Shown here in pieces: positions 29,302 through 37,473 of a DNA stretch of 64,000 nt. Under the pieces are notes generated by a model. The model had not been told where the DNA came from. It did not search any database and saw only the letters and a list, made by a program, of their open reading frames with translations. This stretch comes from Enterobacter sp. Cy-643 (GTDB lineage Bacteria; Pseudomonadota; Gammaproteobacteria; Enterobacterales; Enterobacteriaceae): NCBI RefSeq assembly GCF_011752815.1, contig NZ_VWWV01000002.1, positions 744,001 through 808,000 on the forward strand, read 5' to 3'. The translations under genes were made by a program, and so were the position numbers. Within the stretch, counting starts at the first letter, position 1. Each line of letters opens with the position of its first letter.

Positions 29302-29335
29302 AATATTTCCCTCTAAAATAAAAGAGGGAAATATT
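29302..29335 (+). terminator. Terminator after the MocR gene
   Basis: AATATTTCCCTCT (29302-29314) and AGAGGGAAATATT (29323-29335) make a perfect 13-base stem with an eight-base loop, beginning seven bases after the stop of the MocR-type gene. The AT-rich stem ends make it usable from both strands, so it may also stop the small operon arriving from the right. Confidence 0.75.
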
Positions 29336-29370
29336 ATTCTGCAAGCATAGCAATAAGGAGATGCTATAAA

Positions 29371-29595
29371 TTAGTTTTGTGAAATTCTGGGAATAGCGAA
29401 CCCTTTTAGGGTGATGGTGAAATGCTCACCCTCTTTTTTAATACTGGCCCCGGTATCGCACCAGTCTGAAGCAATGCGGAAAAACTCATCGCTGCCAATA
29501 TTCCAGCCCAGCTTCACTTTTTTCAGGTAACCTGAACGCAATAACTCACAGGCTTGCTGATAGCTGTAGGCGGTACTGTCCGTACCGGCGTTCAT
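29371..29595 (-). CDS. Hypothetical 74-residue protein, partner of the ribbon-helix-helix gene
   Basis: I do not recognise this protein. It is soluble, 74 residues, with two helical-looking parts: YSYQQACELLRSGYLKKVKLGWNIG at the start, and 'EHFTITLKGFAIPRI' at the end. Its start overlaps the stop of the preceding gene by four bases (ATGA), so the two are translated as a unit. A small DNA-binding gene followed directly by a small second gene is the layout of type II toxin-antitoxin and of plasmid-partition-like modules, but no toxin fold is recognisable. Confidence 0.6.
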   Translation of the reverse strand: MNAGTDSTAYSYQQACELLRSGYLKKVKLGWNIGSDEFFRIASDWCDTGASIKKEGEHFTITLKGFAIPRISQN

Positions 29596-29846
29596 TTTTT
29601 CTTCTTCAACAGTTTACGCAATGCCTTGATCTCACGATCGTTTAATGGCGTCACGCGGGCCTCAGAAGTATGCTGACTGTCCACATCATCTTCATCGACG
29701 CCCACGTCGCTGTCGAGCTCGTCAAAGGCTTTGGACAGAAGTCGTTCCGTTACGCTTGCCAGGGTTTCACTATTCTCTTCCGCATAGTGACGAATCTTCT
29801 CTTTTAACTCGATGCTTATTTTTACGTTCAGCGTAGCCGTCGTCAT
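29592..29846 (-). CDS. Probable ribbon-helix-helix DNA-binding protein
   Basis: An 84-residue protein with a ribbon-helix-helix-like start, ATLNVKISIELKEKIRHYAEENSETLASVTERLLSKAFDEL (about 4-44), of the Arc/CopG/antitoxin type: a beta strand with alternating residues and two amphipathic helices. A very acidic linker (about 44-58) and a basic tail LRKLLKKKK follow. It is the first gene of a two-gene unit and would repress its own promoter in the 131-base gap upstream. Confidence 0.7.
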   Translation of the reverse strand: MTTATLNVKISIELKEKIRHYAEENSETLASVTERLLSKAFDELDSDVGVDEDDVDSQHTSEARVTPLNDREIKALRKLLKKKK

Positions 29847-29977
29847 TGCAAATCCTTAGTGCTTAAACAGAGGTTGGTGTTTAATACTATAGAGAATAAA
29901 TAAGATCCAGCCAGTGAGATAAATTTAATATTTCTGTCATAATTCAAATACCCGGAAAATATATCAGGTTTATTTAT

Positions 29978-30424
29978 TTACAAAGGCGGCAGCCTGCGTT
30001 TCACCGGCGTGCTTTTGACGATAGAGGTATTGCACTGGGCAAACTCAGCCAGCTCATCAAGAATTTCATCAAGTTGCTCAATAGAGCGGATCACCAGCCG
30101 GATGATGAAGCAATCTTCACCGGTGATTTTGTCGCATTCTATACACTCGGGAATCGCCTGAATCATCTTCTCCACTTTATGCAGCATGCCCGGTAACGGC
30201 TTCATGCGAACCAGTCCCTGCAGGGTGTAACCCAGAGCCGTGAGGTTGGCGTTCATGGTGTAGCCGTTAATCACGCCGCGTTCCTCCAGCCGCTTTACTC
30301 GTTCTGCCGTGCTCGGTGAAGAGAGACCAATTTTTCCACTAAGCACTTTCAGGGAGATACGCGCATCCGCCGCAAGAATAGTCAGAATATGCCTGTCGAT
30401 ATCATCGGGAAGGTAATCACTCAT
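29978..30424 (-). CDS. Lrp/AsnC-family regulator
   Basis: A 148-residue regulator of the Lrp/AsnC family: a helix-turn-helix at about 8-60 (DIDRHILTILAADARISLKVLSGKIGLSSPSTAERVKRLEERGVI) and the RAM ligand domain (about 70-145, 'IPECIECDKITGEDCFIIRLVIRSIEQLDEILDEL'). It is divergent, with a 105-base gap, from an EamA-family exporter and is likely to control it in response to an amino acid. Which amino acid cannot be read. Confidence 0.88.
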   Translation of the reverse strand: MSDYLPDDIDRHILTILAADARISLKVLSGKIGLSSPSTAERVKRLEERGVINGYTMNANLTALGYTLQGLVRMKPLPGMLHKVEKMIQAIPECIECDKITGEDCFIIRLVIRSIEQLDEILDELAEFAQCNTSIVKSTPVKRRLPPL

Positions 30425-30529
30425 TTTTATCTCATTTATAAAGGCAAAAGTATTTTATAACCTAATTTTAACACTTCAACGAGTTCGCCGCAGTGCGCAG
30501 AATACAGTTCTTTATTCTGGAGAGACAAA

Positions 30530-31423
30530 ATGATTCGCGAGATAAGAACCGGCAGCCTGCAAATGATTGTGGCGATGCTCATCTCCGGCACCATCGGCGC
30601 CCTCGTAGTGATATCTCAGCAGCCTATCGCCAACGTCGTTTTCTGGCGCTGCGTATTTGCGACTATTACGCTGTTCATATTGGGCCTGATGAGCGGTAAC
30701 TGGCGCAGCCATTTGACCCGCAGGGTCGTTGCGATATCTGCCCTCGGCGGCGTGGCGCTGGTCGTCAACTGGCTGCTGCTGTTCGCCGCCTATTCACGAA
30801 CGTCCATTGGGCTTGCCACGGTCCTGTACAATACGCAGCCGCTGATGCTGGTCGGGATGGGCGTTTTTATCCTGAAAGAGAAAGTCAGCCGCAGCAAGTG
30901 GCTTTGGCTGGGAGCATCCTTTATCGGCATGCTGCTTGTGCTCTCAAGCGGGCTAAATCATGACGGGAATGGTGGCTGGCTTTTGGGCATCGTGCTGGCG
31001 CTGGGCGCCGCGTTCTTTTATGCCCTGACGGCGCTTATCACACGCCAGTTGAGGGGCATTCCTCCACAGCAAATCGCACTCGTTCAGGTGGCCGTCGGCA
31101 CGCTGCTACTGCTGCCACTGGTAGATTTCCAGTCGCATATGACGTTCACGCATTGGGGAATTGTCGCCACGCTGGGCATAGTGCATACCGGCATTATGTA
31201 CCAGTTGCTGTATGGCGCGATTCAAAAGCTGCCGACGTCGATGACCGCCTCACTCTCCTTTATCTACCCCATTGTGGCGGTGATCGTGGATCGCTTCGTC
31301 TTTAATCACAGTCTGAGCCCGATTCAGTTTATCGGTGGCGCGATGATTTTGCTGGCAGCGGCAGGAATCAACTTAGGATGGGGAGAAAAGCGCAGAACGA
31401 AAACGGTACTGGTGAAAGGGTAA
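30530..31423 (+). CDS. EamA/DMT-family metabolite exporter
   Basis: A 297-residue inner-membrane carrier of the drug/metabolite transporter group, with ten predicted spans in two EamA repeats (about 7-140 and 150-285). The family motif 'SRTSIGLATVLYNTQPLMLVGMGVFILKEKVSRSKWLWLGASFIGMLLVL' is present in the first repeat and 'LPTSMTASLSFIYPIVAVIVDRFVF' in the second. GGAGAG precedes the ATG. The Lrp-type gene next to it points to amino-acid export, as in several such pairs. Confidence 0.85.
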   Translation: MIREIRTGSLQMIVAMLISGTIGALVVISQQPIANVVFWRCVFATITLFILGLMSGNWRSHLTRRVVAISALGGVALVVNWLLLFAAYSRTSIGLATVLYNTQPLMLVGMGVFILKEKVSRSKWLWLGASFIGMLLVLSSGLNHDGNGGWLLGIVLALGAAFFYALTALITRQLRGIPPQQIALVQVAVGTLLLLPLVDFQSHMTFTHWGIVATLGIVHTGIMYQLLYGAIQKLPTSMTASLSFIYPIVAVIVDRFVFNHSLSPIQFIGGAMILLAAAGINLGWGEKRRTKTVLVKG

Positions 31424-31432
31424 GCCAGAAAT

Positions 31433-31546
31433 GGGTGGGGGCCCTGCCAGCTACATCCCGGCACACACGTCGCCTGCTGCGGCTGCTTCCTTCCGGACCT
31501 GACCGAGTTCACAAGTTAGTGTTGCGGGAGAACCAACAGGGCCCCC
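31433..31546 (-). ncRNA. ffs: 4.5S RNA of the signal recognition particle
   Basis: The minus strand reads GGGGGCCCTGTTGGTTCTCC at the 5' end (31546) and ends GGCAGGGCCCCCACCC at 31433, 114 bases in all, the length of E. coli 4.5S RNA. The conserved central loop GGTCAGGTCCGGAAGGAAGC, which binds Ffh and FtsY, is intact, and the two ends pair. It targets nascent membrane proteins to the translocon. It lies in the same place as in E. coli, beside atl/ybaZ. Confidence 0.97.
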
Positions 31547-31709
31547 ATTGAGAGCGTTGTTATCAAACGCGCTGGCGCATTATCCACATCCCCCCCGTGA
31601 ATTGCAAGCCAGCGGCGGTCAGGTGTTGGTTTATTGCGCATCAACGGTTTAACTTGGTGCTTTCTCCGTCGCCGATTATCCTTAGAAGCGATTTTGTCAG
31701 GAGTTCTCT

Positions 31710-32021
31710 ATGGATAAGCACGATTCCTTTCCACAGCGCATTTACCAAATTGTTGCCGCCATTCCCGAAGGTTGCGTGACCACCTACGGCGAAATTGCCG
31801 CGCTTGCCGGGTCACCCCGGGCAGCCCGCCAGGTGGGTGGCGTACTCAAGCGCCTGCCCGAAGGCAGCCGTTTACCGTGGCATCGGGTGGTGAACAGGCA
31901 GGGTGTGATTTCATTGACCGGACCCGACCTCCAGCGTCAGCGCGAGGCGCTGCTTTCTGAAGGGGTGATGGTGTCAGGCGACGGTCATATCGATATGCTG
32001 CGTTACCGCTGGAAATATTAA
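31710..32021 (+). CDS. atl: Alkyltransferase-like protein (DNA lesion recognition)
   Basis: A 103-residue alkyltransferase-like protein (E. coli YbaZ). It has the fold of O6-methylguanine methyltransferase, but the active site reads PWHRVV, with tryptophan where the repair enzymes have cysteine, so it flags O6-alkylguanine for nucleotide-excision repair instead of removing the alkyl group. The helix-turn-helix IPEGCVTTYGEIAALAGSPRAARQVGGVL (about 19-47) is clear. E. coli's copy is longer at the N-terminus. A bidirectional terminator follows at its stop. Confidence 0.93.
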   Translation: MDKHDSFPQRIYQIVAAIPEGCVTTYGEIAALAGSPRAARQVGGVLKRLPEGSRLPWHRVVNRQGVISLTGPDLQRQREALLSEGVMVSGDGHIDMLRYRWKY

Positions 32022-32045
32022 AACGCCCCCAATTTGGGGGCGTTT
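32021..32045. terminator. Bidirectional terminator between atl and ybaY
   Basis: AAACGCCCCC (32021-32030), loop AATTT, GGGGGCGTTT (32036-32045), followed by CGCTTT on the plus strand and TTAATATTT on the minus strand. It serves the convergent genes atl and ybaY. Confidence 0.9.
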
Positions 32046-32049
32046 CGCT

Positions 32050-32622
32050 TTAGTACGTTGTCGGCGCAGGCACTGCCGAAGATGGCGTGACCTGAGTCGG
32101 CGAGGTAGATGGCACCGTTGTTGCCGCCCCACCGCCTTGCTGAACCGGAATAGCCGTATTTTGTACCGGCACCAGCGTCAGATCTGCCTTCGTCCCGCCC
32201 TGGTTGATCACCGGCTGGAAGGTATCGGTGATAAACATCAGCTTACCGTCCACCGTGATGGCGGCACTCAGCAGGATACGCGCGTTCGGCTGAATGTCAG
32301 CCGGGTTGAACGGGATCACAAAGCTGAAAGGCGCCTGTTTACCTTCGGTACGCGTAACTTTCTGGGCAATGACTTTCGAAGGCGCATCGGCGAGTGAAGC
32401 GTCAGAGACGGTCACCGTCAGCACGGCATCTGGCGGCAGAGCAACCCGCTGACGGATCCATGCCGTACCGGAGACGTTAGGCATTGCGATGTTAGATTGC
32501 TGGGCAGTTGCAGCCCCCGCGGATGCACTCGGCGCAGGCGTCGGCACATCAGCACTCTTGTGTGCGCAACCTGCAACAGCAACCGCGATGGCCAAAGCAC
32601 TTAACATAGGCACAAGTTTCAT
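32050..32622 (-). CDS. ybaY: YbaY family lipoprotein
   Basis: A 190-residue outer-membrane lipoprotein of the YbaY family. The signal MKLVPMLSALAIAVAVAGC ends in the lipobox VAGC with the lipidated Cys19. A beta-sandwich domain (about 55-150, 'SGTAWIRQRVALPPDAVLTVTVSDASLADAPS') and a Pro/Thr/Ser-rich tail follow. The start is the ATG at 32622, where AAGGAGAAAAAATCAATG gives a strong ribosome site; the longer frame has none. It lies between atl and tesB as in E. coli. Function unknown. Confidence 0.9.
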   Translation of the reverse strand: MKLVPMLSALAIAVAVAGCAHKSADVPTPAPSASAGAATAQQSNIAMPNVSGTAWIRQRVALPPDAVLTVTVSDASLADAPSKVIAQKVTRTEGKQAPFSFVIPFNPADIQPNARILLSAAITVDGKLMFITDTFQPVINQGGTKADLTLVPVQNTAIPVQQGGGAATTVPSTSPTQVTPSSAVPAPTTY

Positions 32623-32822
32623 TGATTTTTTCTCCTTATTATCAATGTCGCGCCGGGGACGAACCCCGTTGAAAAACGCGCTTAACGGCTTAAGTGTGGC
32701 ACAGATCACTGAATTCTGCTGAAAACCAGGAATGTTCCCAGCGGCAGTGCATCAAATACGCCGTTTACAGGCATGTTATAATCGAGAAAATTTGCCGCAT
32801 TCCCTTTTATTGAGGACATTTT

Positions 32823-33683
32823 ATGAGTCAGGCGCTCAGCAATTTATTGGCGTTACTTAACCTGGAAAAAATTGAAGAGGGATTGTTCCGTGGCCAAAGC
32901 GAGGATTTAGGCCTGCGTCAGGTGTTTGGTGGGCAAGTGGTCGGCCAGGCGCTTTACGCAGCTAAAGAAACCGTACCGGAAGAGCGCCTTGTTCACTCTT
33001 TCCACAGCTATTTTTTACGCCCGGGCGACAGCCAAAAGCCCATTATTTATGACGTAGAAACCCTGCGCGACGGCAACAGTTTTAGCGCCCGCCGCGTTGC
33101 TGCGGTGCAAAACGGCAAGCCGATTTTCTATATGACCGCGTCATTCCAGGCCCCTGAATCTGGCTATGAGCACCAGAAAGAGATGCCCCCAGCGCCAAGA
33201 CCGGATGGCCTGCCGTCCGAGACGGACATCGCCCGCTCGCTGGAAAAATTCCTCCCGCCGCATGCGAAAGAGAAGTTTCTTAGCGAAAAGCCGCTGGAAA
33301 TTCGCCCGGCCGTATTCCACAATCCGCTGAAAGGCCATGTCGATCAGCCTTCCCGCCAGGTCTGGATCCGCGCGAACGGCAACATGCCGCAGGATCTGCG
33401 TGTGCATCAGTATCTGCTCGGCTATGCCTCCGATTTCAATTTCTTGCCGGTCGCCCTACAGCCGCATGGCGTAGGTTTCCTGGAACCGGGGATGCAGGTC
33501 GCGACTATCGATCACTCAATGTGGTTCCATCGTCCGTTCGACATGAACGAATGGCTGCTGTACAGCGTGGAAAGCACCTCCGCGTCGAGCGCTCGCGGCT
33601 TTGTCCGTGGAGAGTTTTATACGCAGGATGGCGTGCTGGTCGCGTCCACCGTTCAGGAAGGCGTCATGCGCCATCGCGGGTAG
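32823..33683 (+). CDS. tesB: Acyl-CoA thioesterase II
   Basis: A 286-residue enzyme of E. coli TesB length that hydrolyses medium- and long-chain acyl-CoAs. It is two fused hotdog domains (about 8-120 and 150-285): '[29 protein letters not shown]' with '[13 protein letters not shown]' in the first and the catalytic Asp in '[15 protein letters not shown]' region in the second. It is divergent from ybaY and convergent with amtB. Confidence 0.97.
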   Translation: MSQALSNLLALLNLEKIEEGLFRGQSEDLGLRQVFGGQVVGQALYAAKETVPEERLVHSFHSYFLRPGDSQKPIIYDVETLRDGNSFSARRVAAVQNGKPIFYMTASFQAPESGYEHQKEMPPAPRPDGLPSETDIARSLEKFLPPHAKEKFLSEKPLEIRPAVFHNPLKGHVDQPSRQVWIRANGNMPQDLRVHQYLLGYASDFNFLPVALQPHGVGFLEPGMQVATIDHSMWFHRPFDMNEWLLYSVESTSASSARGFVRGEFYTQDGVLVASTVQEGVMRHRG

Positions 33684-33703
33684 TTGACGCTGCAATAAAA
33701 AAA

Positions 33704-33765
33704 CCACCTGCATAACAGGTGGCTTTCACAGAGAAGTAAAACCTCGCCCGACCGGGCGAGGTTTT
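33704..33765. terminator. Two hairpins between tesB and amtB
   Basis: CCACCTG-CATAA-CAGGTGG (33704-33722) stops tesB and is followed by CTTTC. AAAACCTCGCCC and GGGCGAGGTTTT (33738-33765) form a second, longer stem with an A run on one side and a T run on the other, serving both tesB and amtB. Confidence 0.88.
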
Positions 33766-33774
33766 GATAACGAA

Positions 33775-35067
33775 TCAGTTGTTGTACGCGTTTTCGCCGT
33801 GGCTGTTCACATCCAGGCCTTCGCGTTCCTGCTCTTCTGGAACACGCAGACCTACGGTCAGGTCAGCAATCTTGAACGCGATGAACGCCACCACGCCAGA
33901 CCAGACAATGGTAATTGCCACGCTTTCAAGCTGAACCAGAAGCTGATGCCCCATAGTCACGCCTTCTGCATACCCCACGCCGCCCAGAGAAGTTGCCGCG
34001 AAGATGCCGGTCATGATGCAGCCGATGATGCCGCAGACGCCGTGCACGCCGAACACATCGCATGGGTCGTCAACATTGAGCCATTTTTTCAGCGTCGTCA
34101 CGCCCCACAGACCCGCCAGGCCAACCACCAGACCAATCAGCAGCGCACCGCCCACGCCAACGTAACCACACGCCGGGGTAATACCCACCAGACCCGCGAT
34201 AGCACCGGAACAGGCACCCAGCAGAGAAGGTTTACCGCGCAGCGCCCACTCGCCGAAGACCCAGGAGAGAATCGCCGCCGCAGTAGCGACAACGGTGTTC
34301 ACGAACGCCAGTGCAGCGATTTCGTTGGCCGCACTTGCGGAACCGGCGTTGAAACCGAACCAGCCGAAGTAGAGGATTGCGGTGCCGATAAACACCATTG
34401 GCAGGTTGTGCGGCTTGAACGCTTCTTTGCCGAAGCCAACGCGTTTACCTACCAGGTAAGCCCCGACCAGGCCAGCAACAGCGGCGTTAATGTGCACCAC
34501 GGTACCGCCTGCGAAGTCCAGCGCGCCGTGCGTCGCCAGAATACCGCCGCCCCAGACCATGTGCGCAATTGGCACATAAGAGAGCGTCAGCCAGACGGCA
34601 GCAAAAATCACCACCGCAGAGAAACGCACGCGCTCGGAGAGAGAACCCACCACCAGCCCAACGGTGATACAGGCGAAGGAGCCCTGGAACGCCACGTGAA
34701 TATACTGATAGAAGGTGCCCATCAGCGCTTTCAGCTGAATGTTTTTCAGCATCACCCAGTCAAAGCTGCCGAAGAAGTTGTTGCCGGTGCCAAACGCCAG
34801 GCTGTAGCCATACACAACCCACAGCACACAAACCAGGGCGAAGGTCACGGAAATTTGCGTCAGCATCGACAGCACGTTTTTGGAGCGAATCAGGCCGCCG
34901 TAAAACAGCGCAAGGCCCGGGATGGTCATAAACAGCACCAGCGCGGTGCATATCATCATAAAGGCGTTGTCGGCTTTGTCCGCGACCGCAGGCGCGTCCG
35001 CAGCGAAGGCGAGCGTCGGCAGTAATGCCAGGGCGCCTGAGCCAAGGAGTGCAACTAATTTTTTCAT
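33775..35067 (-). CDS. amtB: Ammonium transporter
   Basis: A 430-residue ammonium channel of the Amt family with a cleaved signal peptide (about 1-22, ending TLAFA) and eleven spans. The pore phrase 'DNAFMMICTALVLFMTIPGLALFYGGLIRSKNVLSML' and the twin-histidine region 'LDFAGGTVVHINAAVAGLVGAYLVGKR' are intact. It is downstream of glnK in one operon, and GlnK closes the channel when nitrogen rises. The start MKKLVALL is used, since the longer frame is not conserved. Confidence 0.97.
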   Translation of the reverse strand: MKKLVALLGSGALALLPTLAFAADAPAVADKADNAFMMICTALVLFMTIPGLALFYGGLIRSKNVLSMLTQISVTFALVCVLWVVYGYSLAFGTGNNFFGSFDWVMLKNIQLKALMGTFYQYIHVAFQGSFACITVGLVVGSLSERVRFSAVVIFAAVWLTLSYVPIAHMVWGGGILATHGALDFAGGTVVHINAAVAGLVGAYLVGKRVGFGKEAFKPHNLPMVFIGTAILYFGWFGFNAGSASAANEIAALAFVNTVVATAAAILSWVFGEWALRGKPSLLGACSGAIAGLVGITPACGYVGVGGALLIGLVVGLAGLWGVTTLKKWLNVDDPCDVFGVHGVCGIIGCIMTGIFAATSLGGVGYAEGVTMGHQLLVQLESVAITIVWSGVVAFIAFKIADLTVGLRVPEEQEREGLDVNSHGENAYNN

Positions 35068-35098
35068 TTTTCCCATCCCAATCAAGGCTTGCCAGCAG

Positions 35099-35437
35099 TT
35101 ACAGAGCGGCTTCGTCGGCTTCGCCGGTACGAATACGAATAACGCGTTGCAGTTCTGCAACGAAGATTTTCCCATCACCGATTTTGCCGGTGTAGGCGGC
35201 TTTGCTGATCACGTCGATAACTTCATCGAGCTGGTCGTCAGCAATAGCAACATCAATTTTTACTTTCGGCAGAAAGTTGACGCTGTACTCGGCGCCACGG
35301 TAAAGCTCCGCATGGCCCTTCTGGCGGCCGAAACCTTTCACTTCGGTCACGGTAAGCCCTTGAATACCGATTGAAGAGAGCGCTTCACGCACGTCTTCAA
35401 GCTTGAACGGTTTGATTACCACGGTTACCAGCTTCAT
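35099..35437 (-). CDS. glnK: PII-type nitrogen regulator GlnK
   Basis: A 112-residue trimeric PII protein with the T-loop GHAELYRGAEYSVNFLPKVK, in which Tyr51 is the site uridylylated by GlnD. Residues for ATP and 2-oxoglutarate binding ('TGKIGDGKIFV') are intact. It blocks AmtB when ammonium is sufficient. It is the first gene of glnK-amtB and has its own sigma-54 promoter upstream. Confidence 0.97.
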   Translation of the reverse strand: MKLVTVVIKPFKLEDVREALSSIGIQGLTVTEVKGFGRQKGHAELYRGAEYSVNFLPKVKIDVAIADDQLDEVIDVISKAAYTGKIGDGKIFVAELQRVIRIRTGEADEAAL

Positions 35438-35485
35438 AAATTCTCTCCACTCAGAATTAGGTCGTTACCTGCACGTAGAGAGCAA

Positions 35486-35501
35486 AGCAAAGCCCATGCC
35501 A
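35486..35501 (-). promoter_or_regulatory. Sigma-54 promoter of glnK-amtB
   Basis: On the minus strand TGGCATGGGCTTTGCT has GG and GC exactly ten bases apart (the -24 and -12 elements). The start of transcription would lie near 35475, about 38 bases ahead of the glnK ATG. NtrC-dependent control is expected. A candidate NtrC site, GCACCACTGCAGTGC (35609-35623), is upstream. Confidence 0.88.
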
Positions 35502-35596
35502 GGAATAAAAAACCAGGGTTATTCAGCACGTTTTCAGGCTTCAGGCGGGTTACCGGAAAGCCAGATGAGGGAGTGAGATCGGGCGGGATTAGTCTG

Positions 35597-35635
35597 AAAA
35601 GAAAAAACGCACCACTGCAGTGCAGGATGCGTTTT
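35597..35635 (-). terminator. mdlB terminator, overlapping a candidate NtrC site
   Basis: The stem AAAACGCA (35604-35611) / TGCGTTTT (35628-35635) encloses the palindrome CACTGCAGTG; on the minus strand it runs into TTTTTTCTTTTC, a good intrinsic terminator after mdlB. The same stem holds GCACCACTGCAGTGC (35609-35623), which matches 13 of 15 positions of GCACC-N4-TGGTGC, the NtrC site wanted for glnK. Confidence 0.7.
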
Positions 35636-35697
35636 CGTTTTGCACCAACGCGGAGAAGCGAAGGTTTTTATGCGGCCCGTTGCATGGTTGTGGTGCA

Positions 35698-37473
35698 TCA
35701 GGCCATCAGGGATTCTTCCTGTGCTGAGGCGGCCAGTTCCTCACCTGCCAGCTGCAGCTGATACATCTGCCAGTATCGACCCTGCTGCGCCAGCAGTTCG
35801 CTGTGCGTACCCCGCTCCACGGCCTGGCCGCGATGCAGCACCAGAATCGTGTCGGCGTCGGTAATGGTGGACAAACGGTGGGCAATCACCACCAGGGTTG
35901 TGTGCTGCCGCACCGCCGCCAGCGCCCGCTGAATAGCCTGCTCGGTGCCGGAGTCGATGTTCGCCGTGGCTTCGTCGAGGATCAGGATCTGCGGGGCTTC
36001 AACCAGCACGCGCGCCAGGGCAAGCAGCTGCTTCTGGCCAACGGAGAGATTATTGCCCTGCTCGCCCAGGCGAGTATGAATGCCTTCCGGCAGCGCCCGC
36101 GCCAGTTCGGACAGTTGCACCGTTTCCAGCGCCTGCCAGACCATCTCTTCGCTGATATCCCGCCCCAGGGTTACGTTGGCAAAGAACGAATCGGCCATCA
36201 CTACCGGATCCTGCTGCACCATCGCCACGCCGCGGCGCAGCGTTTCATGGCTGAGGGAATCCAGCGGCCGTCCATCGAGGCGTATTTCGCCCTTCGTTAA
36301 CGGGTAATAGCCCATCAGCAGGTTCGCCAGGGTACTTTTTCCGCTGCCGGTATGCCCGACCAGGGCAATAAAGCTGCGCGAAGGCACTTCCAGATTAATG
36401 TCCTGCAGCACCAGGCGATCGCCACGGTAGGCAAATGACACGTTATTGACGCTGATAGCGCCGCTGGCGAGGGGCCGGTTGTCATTGCCGTAATCCTGGC
36501 GTTTGCCGTCCATCAGCTCAAATACGCGTTCCCCGGCCACCACTGCCTGCTGCAAAATGGACTGCTGGGTGGTCAGCTCAATCAGCGGTTCGTTAAGGCG
36601 GCCAAGATAGTTAATAAAGGCATACAGCACGCCAACTTCGATGGTGCCGCGCGAGGTGAAGCCGAACAGCATTAACAGACCGCAGAGGATCATCGCCGAA
36701 AACAGGCTAAGCAGCGGCCGCAGAAGCCAGCCATCGAGTCTCAGCGTTTGCATTCGCGCCAGGTAGTGTGAACGGCTTGCCTGCCCCATGCGTTCGCCGA
36801 AGCGCGCCTGCTGGCGGAACTGCTGAATCACGCTCATGCCGTTGATAACTTCGTTAAACCCGTCGTTGATGTCCGCCAGATAGCCGCGCACGCGGCGCAC
36901 AATCGGCGTGCTGTAGCGCTGGTAGATAAACATCACGGCGATCACCGCCGGGAAGATAGTTATCGCCACCAGCGCCATACGCCAGTCGAGCGTAAACATC
37001 GCTACCAGCATGGCACCAATCAGCGCCGCACTGCGCAGCACCGTTGCCACAACGGTGACATACAGGTCACGGATCACTTCGGTATCGTTGGTCACTCGAG
37101 AGATCAGTTGCCCTACAGGCTGCGTGTCGAACGCACTCAGCGGCTGGCGTAGCGCTGCATCCATCACATCGGTACGTAGCTTTTGCACCACACCTACCGC
37201 CGCCCGATTAAACAGCAGCGCCTGAAGGTAGTGCAGTCCCGCGGCGCTAATCGACAGCAGGATATAAGCCACTGCCAGCCCGGCCGCGAGGCCAAGCGGC
37301 ATCTGGTTTTTCGCCACCAGATTATCAATGAAATAGCTCACCAGTACCGGGCCGCAAACCTCAGCGGCAGCCGCTACCCAAAGCATCAGCATCGCTCCGC
37401 CCAGCGGTTTGCGCCACGGCGATCCGTAGGCCAGCAGGCGCTTAATGGTAGGCCACTGTTGTTTACGACTCAT
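35698..37473 (-). CDS. mdlB: ABC transporter, MdlB half
   Basis: A 591-residue half-transporter with six spans (about 20-300) and an ATPase domain (about 340-575). Walker A is GHTGSGKST, the signature is [13 protein letters not shown] and Walker B is [12 protein letters not shown]. With MdlA it forms an exporter of the multidrug/lipid type; its natural substrate is not known. The start at 37473 overlaps mdlA by 11 bases and matches the E. coli N-terminus. A terminator follows its stop. Confidence 0.95.
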   Translation of the reverse strand: MSRKQQWPTIKRLLAYGSPWRKPLGGAMLMLWVAAAAEVCGPVLVSYFIDNLVAKNQMPLGLAAGLAVAYILLSISAAGLHYLQALLFNRAAVGVVQKLRTDVMDAALRQPLSAFDTQPVGQLISRVTNDTEVIRDLYVTVVATVLRSAALIGAMLVAMFTLDWRMALVAITIFPAVIAVMFIYQRYSTPIVRRVRGYLADINDGFNEVINGMSVIQQFRQQARFGERMGQASRSHYLARMQTLRLDGWLLRPLLSLFSAMILCGLLMLFGFTSRGTIEVGVLYAFINYLGRLNEPLIELTTQQSILQQAVVAGERVFELMDGKRQDYGNDNRPLASGAISVNNVSFAYRGDRLVLQDINLEVPSRSFIALVGHTGSGKSTLANLLMGYYPLTKGEIRLDGRPLDSLSHETLRRGVAMVQQDPVVMADSFFANVTLGRDISEEMVWQALETVQLSELARALPEGIHTRLGEQGNNLSVGQKQLLALARVLVEAPQILILDEATANIDSGTEQAIQRALAAVRQHTTLVVIAHRLSTITDADTILVLHRGQAVERGTHSELLAQQGRYWQMYQLQLAGEELAASAQEESLMA

